From Paratractidigestivibacter sp003150175 (GTDB taxonomy: Bacteria > Actinomycetota > Coriobacteriia > Coriobacteriales > Atopobiaceae): 64,000 nt of DNA. The notes under the pieces were generated by a model. That model searched no databases. It saw only the letters and a list, made by a program, of their open reading frames with translations, and had not been told where the DNA came from. This document shows positions 41,187 to 49,941 of this stretch, piece after piece; position 1 is the stretch's first letter, and every line of letters starts with the position of its first letter. Location: assembly GCF_964283195.1 (NCBI RefSeq), contig NZ_CAXYLH010000007.1, one strand, 5' to 3'. The position numbers and the translations under genes are program-made.

Positions 41187-43541
41187 CTACAGCAAAACGA
41201 TCAACGCGTGAACGAGGAACGCGACGACCCACGCGACGGCGATCTGCAGCGCGAAGACCGCGGCGGCGTAGCGCCCGCCGAGCTCGGAGCGAACCGTGCC
41301 GATGGCGGCCACGCACGGCGGGTACAGCAGCGTGAACACCAGGAAGACGTACGCCGTCGCCGGCGCGAAGAGCCCGGACAGCGCCGCCACCGAGGTCGAG
41401 CCGAGCAGCACCGTCAGCGTCGAGATCACGCTCTCCTTGGCCATGAGGCCGCACACGAGCGCGGTCGCCGCGCGCCAATCACCGAAGCCGAGTGGCGCGA
41501 ACACCGGCGCGATGAGGCCGCCGAGCCCCGCGAGCATGCTCTGCGACTGGTCGGTCACCACGTTGAAGCGCACGTCGAAGGTCTGCAGGAACCAGATAAC
41601 CACCGACGCGGCAAAGATGATCGTGAACGCCTTCGTGATGAAGCCCTTGGCCTTGTCCCACGCGAGCTGGAGGGTCGTCTTTGCGCTCGGCATGCGGTAG
41701 TTCGGCAGCTCCATGATGAAGGGCACGGGCTCGCCCTTGAACGCCGTGTGGTTGAGGATCACCGCGACGACCATGCCCACGAGGATGCCGAGCACGTAGA
41801 GCGAGACCATGGCCGGCACCGTCGCCTGCGGGAAGAAGGCAGCGCACAGAAGCCCGTACACCGGCAGCTTCGCCGAGCAGCTCATGAACGGCGTGAGCAT
41901 GACCGTCATCCTGCGGTCGTGGTCGGACGGCAGCGTGCGCGTGGACATCACGGCCGGCACGCTGCAGCCGAAGCCGATCAGCATCGGGACGAAGCTGCGA
42001 CCGGAAAGCCCGAACCGGCGCAGGAACTTATCCATGACGAAGGCGACGCGGGCCATGTAGCCCGAGTCCTCCAGGATGGACAGCAAGAGAAACAAAACCA
42101 CGATGATGGGCAGGAACGAGACCACGCTGCCCACGCCCGTGAGCACGCCGTCGACCACGAGCGAGCGCACGACCGGGTTCGTGCCGAAGGTGGCCAGCCC
42201 CGCGTCCGCGGCTGCGATCACCACGGCGACCAGCTGCTCAAGCAGGCCCTGGAGCGCCGTGCCCACCACGCCGAACGTGAGCCAGAACACGAGGCCCATG
42301 ATCAGCAGGAACATCGGGATGGCCGTCCACTTGCCCGTGAGCACGCGGTCGATGGCGACGGATCGCTTGTGCTCCGCGCTCTCGTGCGGCTTGACCACGC
42401 ACGCGGCGCAGACCTGCTCGATGAAGCTGAAGCGCATATCGGCCAGCGCCGACATGCGGTCGCTGCCGGACTCCTCCTCCATCTGGCGGATGATGTGCTC
42501 GATGCCGTCGAGCTCGTTCTTGTCGAGGCCGAGGGCCTTGATGACGAGCTCGTCGCCCTCGACGAGCTTCGTCGCGGCGAAGCGCAGCGGCACCTGAGCG
42601 GCTGCCGCGTGGTCCTCCACCAAGTGCGCGATGCCGTGGATGCAGCGGTGTAGCGCGCCATGGTCGCCGGAGTCGGCGTCTCCCGGGCAGAAATCGATGC
42701 GCCCGGGCTTCTCGCCGTACCGTGCGACGTGCATGGCGTGCTCGACGAGCTCGTCGATGCCCTCGTTCTTCGCCGCCGAGATGGGCACCACGGCCACGCC
42801 GAGCAGGCTCTCGAGCAGGTTGACGTCGATGGTGCCGCCGTTGGCCGTGACCTCGTCCATCATGTTGAGCGCGATGACCATGGGCCGATCGAGCTCCATG
42901 AGCTGCAGGGTCAGGTAGAGATTGCGCTCGATGTTGGTCGCGTCGATGATGTCGATGATCGCGTCGGGGCGCGAGTCGAGGATGAACTGGCGGCTCACGA
43001 CCTCCTCGCCCGTGTAGGGGCTGAGCGAGTAGATGCCGGGCAGGTCGGTGACGGTGGCCTCGGGATGGTTGCGGATCTGACCGTCCTTGCGGTCGACGGT
43101 GACGCCCGGGAAGTTGCCCACATGCTGGTTCGACCCGGTCAGGCGATTGAAGAGGGTCGTCTTTCCGCAGTTCTGGTTGCCCGCGAGGGCAAACGCGATG
43201 GGGCTGCCCTCGGGGATGGCCTTGGGCGAGCGGCGCGGGTGGTAGCCCTCGCCGAGCGCCGGGTGCGCGGTCTCGGAGGCGCGCGGGGCGTCGCGCGGGA
43301 CCGCATCGGTATTGTGGATGCCCGCGAGCTCGATGCGGCTCGCGTCCGCGCGCCGCAGCGTGAGCTCATAGCCTCGCAGCCGGATCTCCATGGGGTCGCC
43401 CATGGGGGCGAGCTTCATCATGGTGACCTCGGTACCGGGCGTAAGCCCCATATCCAGAATGTGCTGGCGCAACGCCGCGTCGTCCGATTCAACCGACGCG
43501 ATGATCGCGTCCTTGCCGATCTCAAGCTCATCGAGTCTCAT
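41187..43541 (-). CDS. feoB: Ferrous iron transporter FeoA-FeoB fusion
   Basis: 784 residues. Residues 1-80 are a FeoA SH3-like domain (LRQHILDMGLTPGTEVTMMK, MEIRLRGYELTLR). A linker follows, then the FeoB G domain (FALAGNQNCGKTTLFNRLTG, VTDLPGIYSLSPYTGEE, NMMD). The membrane part has the paired gate motifs (SVPAVMSTRT, FMSCSAKLPVYGLL). It imports Fe2+ under anaerobic conditions. The ATG at 43541 follows AAAGGGG. It is downstream of sdpI on the same strand with a 99-bp gap. No iron box was recognised. Confidence 0.95.
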   Translation of the reverse strand: MRLDELEIGKDAIIASVESDDAALRQHILDMGLTPGTEVTMMKLAPMGDPMEIRLRGYELTLRRADASRIELAGIHNTDAVPRDAPRASETAHPALGEGYHPRRSPKAIPEGSPIAFALAGNQNCGKTTLFNRLTGSNQHVGNFPGVTVDRKDGQIRNHPEATVTDLPGIYSLSPYTGEEVVSRQFILDSRPDAIIDIIDATNIERNLYLTLQLMELDRPMVIALNMMDEVTANGGTIDVNLLESLLGVAVVPISAAKNEGIDELVEHAMHVARYGEKPGRIDFCPGDADSGDHGALHRCIHGIAHLVEDHAAAAQVPLRFAATKLVEGDELVIKALGLDKNELDGIEHIIRQMEEESGSDRMSALADMRFSFIEQVCAACVVKPHESAEHKRSVAIDRVLTGKWTAIPMFLLIMGLVFWLTFGVVGTALQGLLEQLVAVVIAAADAGLATFGTNPVVRSLVVDGVLTGVGSVVSFLPIIVVLFLLLSILEDSGYMARVAFVMDKFLRRFGLSGRSFVPMLIGFGCSVPAVMSTRTLPSDHDRRMTVMLTPFMSCSAKLPVYGLLCAAFFPQATVPAMVSLYVLGILVGMVVAVILNHTAFKGEPVPFIMELPNYRMPSAKTTLQLAWDKAKGFITKAFTIIFAASVVIWFLQTFDVRFNVVTDQSQSMLAGLGGLIAPVFAPLGFGDWRAATALVCGLMAKESVISTLTVLLGSTSVAALSGLFAPATAYVFLVFTLLYPPCVAAIGTVRSELGGRYAAAVFALQIAVAWVVAFLVHALIVLL

Positions 43542-43640
43542 GCTGATTTCCCCTTTCGAAAAAGCATGATACCCCGATGAGCCGTTCAATCCTATGCAAA
43601 GAAGGTCACTTCGTTTTCGTGATTTATGCGCATTTATGGC

Positions 43641-44366
43641 CTAGCGCCCGCCCGCCTTGCGCCAAATCAGATACGAGTAGAGATACATCGCCGCCATGGG
43701 AATAAGGGCGATCGCCGCGATGCCTGCGGCAGCGGCCCCATCGGGCAGCGCAGACGCCGTAAAGCCGAAGGCGATGAAGCCCACCCCCATGACGACGAAG
43801 CACTTGCCGCCGAAGCGCTGCGTACGCCGCCAGTTCTCGGGGTCGGCGAGCGCCCACGGGGTCTTGACGCCCATGGTGTAGTTCTGGCGAACGCGCGGCA
43901 GGTAGTTGCCCATGCCGATGAACAGGACCCCGATAGCCGTCGTCACAATGATGCCCACGGCGCCCGTCTGCGGCACGACGCCCCAGACCGTCAACTCGGA
44001 AAGCCAGGTCATCCCGCACATGAACACCGTGAACGCGATGACGAACCCCAGGTAGAACCTGCCGGACTTGGCATACGCCGCGCCCTTGGGGTCGATGCGC
44101 GGAACCAGCCAGAGCGTCGCGAGCAGCACCAGGGGCAGAAAACCCAGCGCCGCGACCGTCCAGCTCGGGCCCCAACCGTTGACCGTTCCGTCGGCGCCCC
44201 AGTGGACGGGGATCTGCGCGGGCAGGCTTGGCAACACAGCAAGGTGCCCGGCGACGTTGGCCACGCACACGGCGATGAGCGCAGCCCACACGCGCGCAGG
44301 GATGCCGGAGTTCTTGCTCGTATCGGCGGCGGGCACGATGCCGTCGCCCTTCTTGCCATTGATCAT
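43641..44366 (-). CDS. sdpI: SdpI-family integral membrane protein (DUF1648)
   Basis: A 241-residue protein with about six membrane segments. The N-terminal IPVHWGADGTVNGWGPSWT is the DUF1648 signature, and the C-terminal half (NYLPRVRQNYTMGVKTPWAL, DPENWRRTQRFGGK) is the SdpI domain. B. subtilis SdpI gives immunity to the cannibalism toxin SdpC and signals to SdpR. GGAGG lies upstream of the ATG. The start overlaps the regulator stop by 4 bp. No sdpABC genes are visible, so immunity would be against an outside toxin or the protein has another envelope role. Confidence 0.87.
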   Translation of the reverse strand: MINGKKGDGIVPAADTSKNSGIPARVWAALIAVCVANVAGHLAVLPSLPAQIPVHWGADGTVNGWGPSWTVAALGFLPLVLLATLWLVPRIDPKGAAYAKSGRFYLGFVIAFTVFMCGMTWLSELTVWGVVPQTGAVGIIVTTAIGVLFIGMGNYLPRVRQNYTMGVKTPWALADPENWRRTQRFGGKCFVVMGVGFIAFGFTASALPDGAAAAGIAAIALIPMAAMYLYSYLIWRKAGGR

Positions 44367-44638
44367 TTGTGTTCCTCCGTATTTTGCGAGAAGCCCAAAA
44401 ACCACCCGATGAGGTCCTGCATAACGGTGGTGTTCAGGCTGTAGACGATGTTCTGGCCGCGGCGCTCGTCGCTCACGAGGCCCGCCGACTTGAGCGTGGC
44501 GAGGTGGTGGCTGAGCGACGGCTTGCTTATGTCGAAGTGCTCGGCGAGCTCGCCCGCCGTGAGGTCGCCGTCGCGCAAAAGCTCGAGGATGCGCCGCCGC
44601 GTCGGGTCGGCGAGCGCCTTGAAGCCCTCCCCCGGCAT
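44363..44638 (-). CDS. sdpR: ArsR-family autorepressor, SdpR-like
   Basis: A 91-residue winged-helix repressor: FKALADPTRRRILELLRDGD, LTAGELAEHFDISKPSLSHHL (recognition helix), LATLKSAGLVSDERRGQNIV. No metal-binding cysteines of the ArsR sensor type are present, consistent with the SdpR group. Coupled to sdpI by ATGA overlap. The dyad at 44689-44704 is the probable operator. Confidence 0.87.
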   Translation of the reverse strand: MPGEGFKALADPTRRRILELLRDGDLTAGELAEHFDISKPSLSHHLATLKSAGLVSDERRGQNIVYSLNTTVMQDLIGWFLGFSQNTEEHK

Positions 44639-44674
44639 AGACCCTCCTTCGGTCGTGTTTTGCAGTGCGCGGCT

Positions 44675-44704
44675 ATTCTACTCGTTATTTAGACGATTGT
44701 CTAA
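44675..44704 (-). promoter_or_regulatory. sdpRI promoter and operator
   Basis: TTAGACGATTGTCTAA (44689-44704) is a perfect 6-4-6 dyad. On the minus strand TTAGAC is a -35 and TAGAAT (44680-44675) a -10 with an 18-bp spacer, so the dyad covers the -35. This fits autorepression by the SdpR-like protein. Confidence 0.65.
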
Positions 44705-44924
44705 CTATCTAATTCCTCGGTATAGGTACAAAGATAGACGATTCCCCGTCAGCACCACGAAAGGGGCCCGAGGCCCGATGAGACCCGAACGGCATAGACG
44801 CAAGTAAGGAGAAGCTCGCCCGCATAGGCGGCGCGGGGAGTCGCCTCATTCTCAATCATGGGTTTCTCGCTTTCTGCGCGATGCGTTCGCGCCGGTAGAC
44901 GGTGGCGATACAGAGCGTGCGGCG

Positions 44925-45521
44925 CTAGAGCCTCGTGATGATGCGGTCCGCAAGGCCTGCCTCCACGGCTTCCTTCGCCTCAAAGTAGGTATCGGATGCC
45001 GTGAGCTCGAAGACGCGCTCGAGCGACATGCCGCTATGGCGCGCGATAACGCTGGCCGTGATGTCGCGGATGCGCATGAGGTCGTCGGCGCGGGCCTTAA
45101 CGGACAGGGCGCTGCCACCGACACCGCCGCTGATGAGCGGGTCGTGGATCATGATGCGGCTGTGCGGCAGAACCTCGCGCTCGTCGGCGGCGATGAACAG
45201 AAGCGCCGCTATGCTCGCCGCCACGCCCAGGCAGACGGTACGGATGGTGCAGCTCACGGCGCGCATGACGTCATAGAGCGCAAGGCCGTTTTGGACCTCT
45301 CCGCCCGGGCTGTTGATGTAGAGCGTCACGGGTGCTTCCGGGTCCTGATGCTGCAGGTAAAGCAGACCGCGGATAGCGGTGGCGCACGACTCGGCGTCCA
45401 CGGGCGTCATGAGTTCGAGCTCGCGCCGGCCAAGCATCTCGTCTCTGATGTCGAGGCGATTGAGGCCCTCGGCCGTCTCGCGGATGATTTGAGGTTGATA
45501 GATGATGGTGTGCTCGCCCAT
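44925..45521 (-). CDS. clpP: ATP-dependent Clp protease proteolytic subunit (ClpP-like)
   Basis: A 198-residue ClpP. The catalytic Ser is in CLGVAASIAALLF (usual GQAASMGA), the His in RIMIHDPL (usual IHQP) and the Asp in TASDTYFEAKEAVEAG. The substitutions around Ser and His, and SGGVGGSALSVKARADDL, mark it as a divergent paralogue rather than the main ClpP. No Clp ATPase gene is adjacent. AAGGAG precedes the ATG. A structured leader of about 220 nt separates it from its promoter. Confidence 0.88.
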   Translation of the reverse strand: MGEHTIIYQPQIIRETAEGLNRLDIRDEMLGRRELELMTPVDAESCATAIRGLLYLQHQDPEAPVTLYINSPGGEVQNGLALYDVMRAVSCTIRTVCLGVAASIAALLFIAADEREVLPHSRIMIHDPLISGGVGGSALSVKARADDLMRIRDITASVIARHSGMSLERVFELTASDTYFEAKEAVEAGLADRIITRL

Positions 45522-45649
45522 ATTGAGCTCCTTCCGAGGGAAAGACGCAACAACCTCAGGCGTGGCGTCAGCTGACGCGCAGGAACAGCAGCCAAGAATG
45601 GCAGCCGCATGCGCCAGAGCTCTTGCTATGAGGTTGTACTTGGATGGAA

Positions 45650-45771
45650 TCCGGCAGCAGGCACAAACGCCGCCGGCATCTCCTAAGGGCGCAAACGCCC
45701 TTTGTGTCAGGAGTCGGGTCTTAGGACCCTCGGGTGTTTCACACTCTAGCATCCGGCCAGAACGCGAGCAA
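45650..45771 (-). promoter_or_regulatory. clpP promoter and pseudoknot-capable 5' leader
   Basis: On the minus strand: TTGCTC (45771-45766), 17 bp, TAGAGT (45748-45743), then a leader with four paired elements. These are GGGTC/GACCC; CTCCT/AGGAG enclosing AAGGGCG/CGCCCTT; CCGGCGGCG/TGCTGCCGG; and CACAAA in the first internal loop complementary to TTTGTG in the last hairpin loop, a pseudoknot. Farther down, ACAACCTCA pairs with TGAGGTTGT and GCGTCAGCTGACGC is a hairpin. I cannot assign it to a known riboswitch. This accounts for most of the 311-bp gap 45522-45832. Confidence 0.55.
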
Positions 45772-45832
45772 GCATGAAAAACCTCCCGATTCTCGATCTC
45801 CAAGAAAGGGGAGGCACCGCATCTTTCACCAC

Positions 45833-47194
45833 TTAGATATTCGCGATCTCGACTCTGAACCCATCGTCGTGCCCTCCGCAAAGGTAGAGGGGTAAGACAA
45901 ACATCGCATAGAGAGGTAAATAGAGCACCTTGCCCGCCCTCTCAACGTTCCCCCTCGACAAAACGATACCAAGATCAACCCCGTATTCTGGAGTCGTCAG
46001 CAAGCGATCGAGCGCCGCGTGGGCATGATAATACCTGCCAGACTTGACCTCGACAGCAACGGCTTTTCCCTTGGGACCGTCCACAACAAAGTCCACCTCG
46101 CCTCGCTTTTTCGTCTGGTAATAAAAGAGCTCGTGACCTTGCGCAGTCAGTTCCTGCGCAACCGCGTTCTCGTAGATGCCGCCGAGGTTCGGATCTTTAT
46201 CATCAAGATACGCCGCCTGAGCGATTTCCCTTGGGTAACGCTCCATAAGCATGCCGGTATCTGACTGATAAAGCTTAAACTTACCTGCTTTCGCCGTCTT
46301 TCGCAGCGGCGATTTCGGCTCGTCGACAAGCTCTGTCTTCAGCGCCACCCCCGCATTCTGCAACCACACGAAATCACGCTGATACTTCTCGAACCTCGCG
46401 GAAGGGTCAATTGAATTGATCACGAACCGCTGAGAGTCCCCCTCCAACTGTACCGGCAACTGATCGAAGATGCTCTGGACCTGCAGAGTCCTCGGCCCGG
46501 CGTATTTCGAAATATCTCGTTTGTATTGCTTATTTAGATCCGCCTGTACCATGCGAACGCTTGCAAGGTCTCCCCGCGATTCAATTAAACGTAAGACTGC
46601 CTCAGGCATACCGCCCACAACCAGATAGGTTCTGAAGTTGGAAAGAAGTGCGTCGTGAATATAGGTCGGGACAGCCTCCTCTCGCTCGCAGCAATCGGAG
46701 ACTGCTCGCAGAGCGTCGTCTGACGTTCCCACGGCCCAGCAGAACTCTTCCCAGTCCAAAGGCCGCATAGTGACCTCATGAACAGACCCAACAGGGTAAG
46801 AGCGAATGCCCTTAAATTCGGTGCCGAGCATTGATCCAGAGAATGCCCACGCGCATCTTCCGTCATCTACGAGAAACTTGACCATGGTCATTAGGTCCGG
46901 AGCTTCCTGAATCTCATCTATGAATACAAGCGTGTCGCGCTCAACTATGGGGGTGCCCGATAAAATCGAAACGCGACTCACGAATTCGGAAGCGGTCTTC
47001 GCGGCAAGAAGCGCACTTCTCGCCCGCTTGTTCTCGTAGAGGTTGAGCTCGATATAGGTACCGAACTTCGTTTTTCCGAGCTCGCGAATCGAGTAGCTTT
47101 TGCCAATCTGTCGCGCGCCCGTGACAAGAAGCGCCTTGGTTCTGGACGACCCCGCCCATGCTTCAAGTACTTTTGTTACCTTGCGCCTTAGCAT
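45833..47194 (-). CDS. AAA ATPase with DUF4143 domain
   Basis: 453 residues. N-terminal AAA-type P-loop (LLVTGARQIGKSYSIREL) with Walker B TLVFIDEIQEAPDLM. The C-terminal DUF4143 portion ends in a PD-(D/E)xK-like core (GEVDFVVDGPKGKAVAVEVKSG). Such proteins are common in accessory DNA; cellular role unknown. Codons and base content are AT-richer than neighbours, suggesting transfer. The ATG at 47194 follows GAGG by 8 nt. The 311-bp gap upstream is AT-rich with a TAATAT -10-like box near 47240 and 14-bp imperfect direct repeats at 47252-47265 and 47284-47297. Confidence 0.85.
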   Translation of the reverse strand: MLRRKVTKVLEAWAGSSRTKALLVTGARQIGKSYSIRELGKTKFGTYIELNLYENKRARSALLAAKTASEFVSRVSILSGTPIVERDTLVFIDEIQEAPDLMTMVKFLVDDGRCAWAFSGSMLGTEFKGIRSYPVGSVHEVTMRPLDWEEFCWAVGTSDDALRAVSDCCEREEAVPTYIHDALLSNFRTYLVVGGMPEAVLRLIESRGDLASVRMVQADLNKQYKRDISKYAGPRTLQVQSIFDQLPVQLEGDSQRFVINSIDPSARFEKYQRDFVWLQNAGVALKTELVDEPKSPLRKTAKAGKFKLYQSDTGMLMERYPREIAQAAYLDDKDPNLGGIYENAVAQELTAQGHELFYYQTKKRGEVDFVVDGPKGKAVAVEVKSGRYYHAHAALDRLLTTPEYGVDLGIVLSRGNVERAGKVLYLPLYAMFVLPLYLCGGHDDGFRVEIANI

Positions 47195-47505
47195 TGAATA
47201 CCTCGCCGTCTTCTTGCCAGAGTGACAAAATGCTGGATTTATATTAGCCAAATTCCTACGGAATGTTGTTTTTTCTAGCCCATATTCTTACAAAATGCGC
47301 TTTTTTCACCTAAGAAATCCGATGGAGACTCCGAATTCAGCAATACATGCAGCGCGCATCAAACAAGAACATATAGGCAGGTAACATTGCGAGCACGGCA
47401 CCGTATCTGAAGGGGTTATGGCTTTCGGTTCAGCCGCCTGAATAGGGTGTAGCATGTCGCGTACTTGGCATAAAACTCCTGCTCAAACCCCTAAGGACTC
47501 ACCCC

Positions 47506-48885
47506 ATGGAAGACAAGGGCATGCTCACCGGGAACCTATGGAAAGCCATCCCGCTCTTTGCGTTCCCCGTGGCCGCCACCAGCATCCTCGAGCAGCTCTC
47601 GAGCCTCATCGCCACGGTCGTCATCGGCCAGGTCCCCGGCCCGGAAGGCACCCTCGGCATGGCCGCGGTCGGCGCGAACACGCCGATCATGAGCCTGATC
47701 CTTAACCTGTTCATCGGCATCTCGCTCGGCACCAACGTGGTCATAGCCAACGCCATCGGCAAAGGCGACCAGCAGACCGTGACCCGCGCCGTCCACACCT
47801 CGGTCCTCATGTCGCTCATCGGCTTCGCCGTGGTGATCATCGGCGAGATCTACGCCGAGGCCCTGCTGACCGCGCTCTCCGTCCCCGTCGAGACCCTGTC
47901 GACTGCCGCGCTCTTCCTGCGCGTGTACCTGCTCGGCATGCCGTCGATCCTGCTATACAACTTCGAGGCAGCCATCTTCAGAAGCGTCGGTATCACGAGG
48001 ATGCCGCTGCAGGCACTGATGGTGTCAACCGTGGTGAACGTCGGGCTCGACCTCGTGTTTGTTCCCGTGCTCCACTGGGGCGTCGCCGGCCTGGCCGCAG
48101 CCTCCGCGATCGCCTACACCCTTAGCGCGGCCGCGCTCTTCTATAGGCTCACCAAGACCGACTCGCCCGTGCGCCTCGACCCCCGCAGGCTGAGCGTCGA
48201 CAGCGTCGTCCTCGCATGCATCGTCAGAATCGGCCTTCCGGCGGGCCTTCAGTCCGCGGTCTTCGCCTTGGCAAACACCATTATCCAGGCAGGCATCAAC
48301 TCTCTTGGCACCGAGGTCATGGCCGCCTCGAGCGCCGCCATGAGCCTCGAGTACGTGTTCTACAACCTGCTGAACTCCTTCAGCCAGGCTTGCACCACCT
48401 TCGTCGGCCAGGCCTTCGGCGCGCGCGACATCCCCCGTTGCAAGCAGGTGCTCAAAGTCTGCTTGGTCGAGGACCTGGTGGTCGCCATCGCCACGGTGGC
48501 GAGCGTGGTCTTCTTCGGTAAGTCGATCCTCGCAGTCTTCAACAGCGACCCCAACGTGGTGAGCATCGGCTACATCCGCGTGTGCACGATCTTCCCCGCC
48601 TATATCTTCTCGATGTGCTACGAGAACTTCTCGGGCTACCTGCGCGGCTTCGGCATCTCACTCGCGCCGGCGATTCTAACCGCGCTCGGCATCTGCGGCA
48701 TCCGCTTCTGGTGGGTGTTCGGCGTGTTCCCCGCGCACCACGACTTCCAGACGATCATGCTCGTCTACCCCATCAGCCTCTGCGTGACCGCGATCTTGAT
48801 CGTCTCGTCCGCCCTGGCCATCCATCCCGCGAAGACCTATGGCAAGAAGGACGTCGACAGCACCGCCGTCGCCGTCGCGGCCTAG
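47506..48885 (+). CDS. MATE-family efflux transporter
   Basis: A 459-residue twelve-helix multidrug and toxin extrusion protein. The two halves each begin with a recognisable MATE block (IPLFAFPVAATSILEQLSSL and IGLPAGLQSAVFALANTIIQ), and AFGARDIPRCKQV is the typical connecting loop. It probably exports cationic compounds in exchange for Na+ or H+. AAGGA precedes the ATG. The upstream region shows no operator I can define. It is convergent with the flavodoxin/ferredoxin gene. Confidence 0.9.
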   Translation: MEDKGMLTGNLWKAIPLFAFPVAATSILEQLSSLIATVVIGQVPGPEGTLGMAAVGANTPIMSLILNLFIGISLGTNVVIANAIGKGDQQTVTRAVHTSVLMSLIGFAVVIIGEIYAEALLTALSVPVETLSTAALFLRVYLLGMPSILLYNFEAAIFRSVGITRMPLQALMVSTVVNVGLDLVFVPVLHWGVAGLAAASAIAYTLSAAALFYRLTKTDSPVRLDPRRLSVDSVVLACIVRIGLPAGLQSAVFALANTIIQAGINSLGTEVMAASSAAMSLEYVFYNLLNSFSQACTTFVGQAFGARDIPRCKQVLKVCLVEDLVVAIATVASVVFFGKSILAVFNSDPNVVSIGYIRVCTIFPAYIFSMCYENFSGYLRGFGISLAPAILTALGICGIRFWWVFGVFPAHHDFQTIMLVYPISLCVTAILIVSSALAIHPAKTYGKKDVDSTAVAVAA

Positions 48886-48912
48886 CCACCGTCGCGCGAC
48901 GCCGAAGGCCGG

Positions 48913-49668
48913 CTACGGGTGCAGGTACTGCCCGTGAGAGCGGGTCTTGGGGCCGCGCTGAATGGCGAACTTGGGGCAGCTGTGCAGACAGCGCAGACAG
49001 GCGGCGCACTGGGCCTTAGACCAGGCGGGCAGGCCGCCGTGCATCTGGATGGCGTCGACAGGGCATCGCCTCGCGCACAGCCCGCAGCCCACGCAGGCGT
49101 CCACGTCGACGGTGAACTTGCTCGTGTCCTGGCATGCCGGGACGCCGAGGCGGTAGTAGATTTTTGAAGCGAGCATCGGAATCTCGCGACGAACGTGGTT
49201 GCCGGCGACGTGCTTGCTCACCATGTCGGCGCACTCGTCAATCTGGACCTCCGCAGCGGCGTTAATCTTCGCGACCTTCTGCTTGTCGGAGAGGTCGAAC
49301 AGGGGCGTCCAGGTGTCCGGCATCTGGACACTAAACTGGGCCGTCGTCTGGACGCCCTGCTTTCGCAGCAGGTCGGCGGCAAGGCGCGTGGTCTGGCCGG
49401 CGGTCGTGCCGAACGTCGTGGCGGTAAAGACGTAGGCCCCCTCCACCACGTAGAACGAAGCGCACTCGAGGAAGTCGGCGGCAGGAGCCGGCAGCCCCCA
49501 GCAGTACGTCGGGGCAATAAAGCCCAGGTAATCGCCTTCGTCGATGACGATGCGGGGTGCCGCCTCGCCCTTGTACTTCTCGATAGACACAGCGGTGTCG
49601 CCCACGCGCTCGGCAATGCGCTCGGCGACGTGACGGCTATTCCCCTCTCCGCTGAAGTACAGAATCAT
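48913..49668 (-). CDS. EFR1-family flavodoxin-ferredoxin fusion
   Basis: A 251-residue protein: N-terminal flavodoxin-like domain (ILYFSGEGNSRHVAERIAE, FIAPTYCWGLP) and C-terminal 2[4Fe-4S] ferredoxin (CVGCGLCARRCPVDAI and CAACLRCLHSCPKFAI). This EFR1 arrangement carries electrons in anaerobes. The ATG at 49668 is preferred; a TTG at 49680 is possible. Upstream at 49723-49733 lies CAGAAATAAGG, identical to half of the dyad before the DUF134-NifX gene, hinting at shared control. Confidence 0.87.
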   Translation of the reverse strand: MILYFSGEGNSRHVAERIAERVGDTAVSIEKYKGEAAPRIVIDEGDYLGFIAPTYCWGLPAPAADFLECASFYVVEGAYVFTATTFGTTAGQTTRLAADLLRKQGVQTTAQFSVQMPDTWTPLFDLSDKQKVAKINAAAEVQIDECADMVSKHVAGNHVRREIPMLASKIYYRLGVPACQDTSKFTVDVDACVGCGLCARRCPVDAIQMHGGLPAWSKAQCAACLRCLHSCPKFAIQRGPKTRSHGQYLHP

Positions 49669-49941
49669 GCGACGGTCCAATCACCAGAATCGTAAGGCCG
49701 CCATTATGACCCATGGCTGTGTCAGAAATAAGGGCGGGCCCCCGACAAGAGCGCCATCGGGACGAATGTCACTCGCCAGGCGCCCTCGCGCGGACTATGA
49801 TTGCCTCAACCGGCGGGCGACCGTCCGCCACGACTCTGTAAGGGGATGTCTTTTTGGTCCTTGTTCGTTAGGTTTTCTTGATCGCCCGGCCACGCAACGC
49901 GGCGACCACAAACCTGCAAACGACAACGAATAGGGACAGTT

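Noticed and set aside
43542..43640. Iron-responsive (IdeR/Fur-type) operator before feoB
   Set aside because: No convincing dyad matching either consensus was found in this gap.
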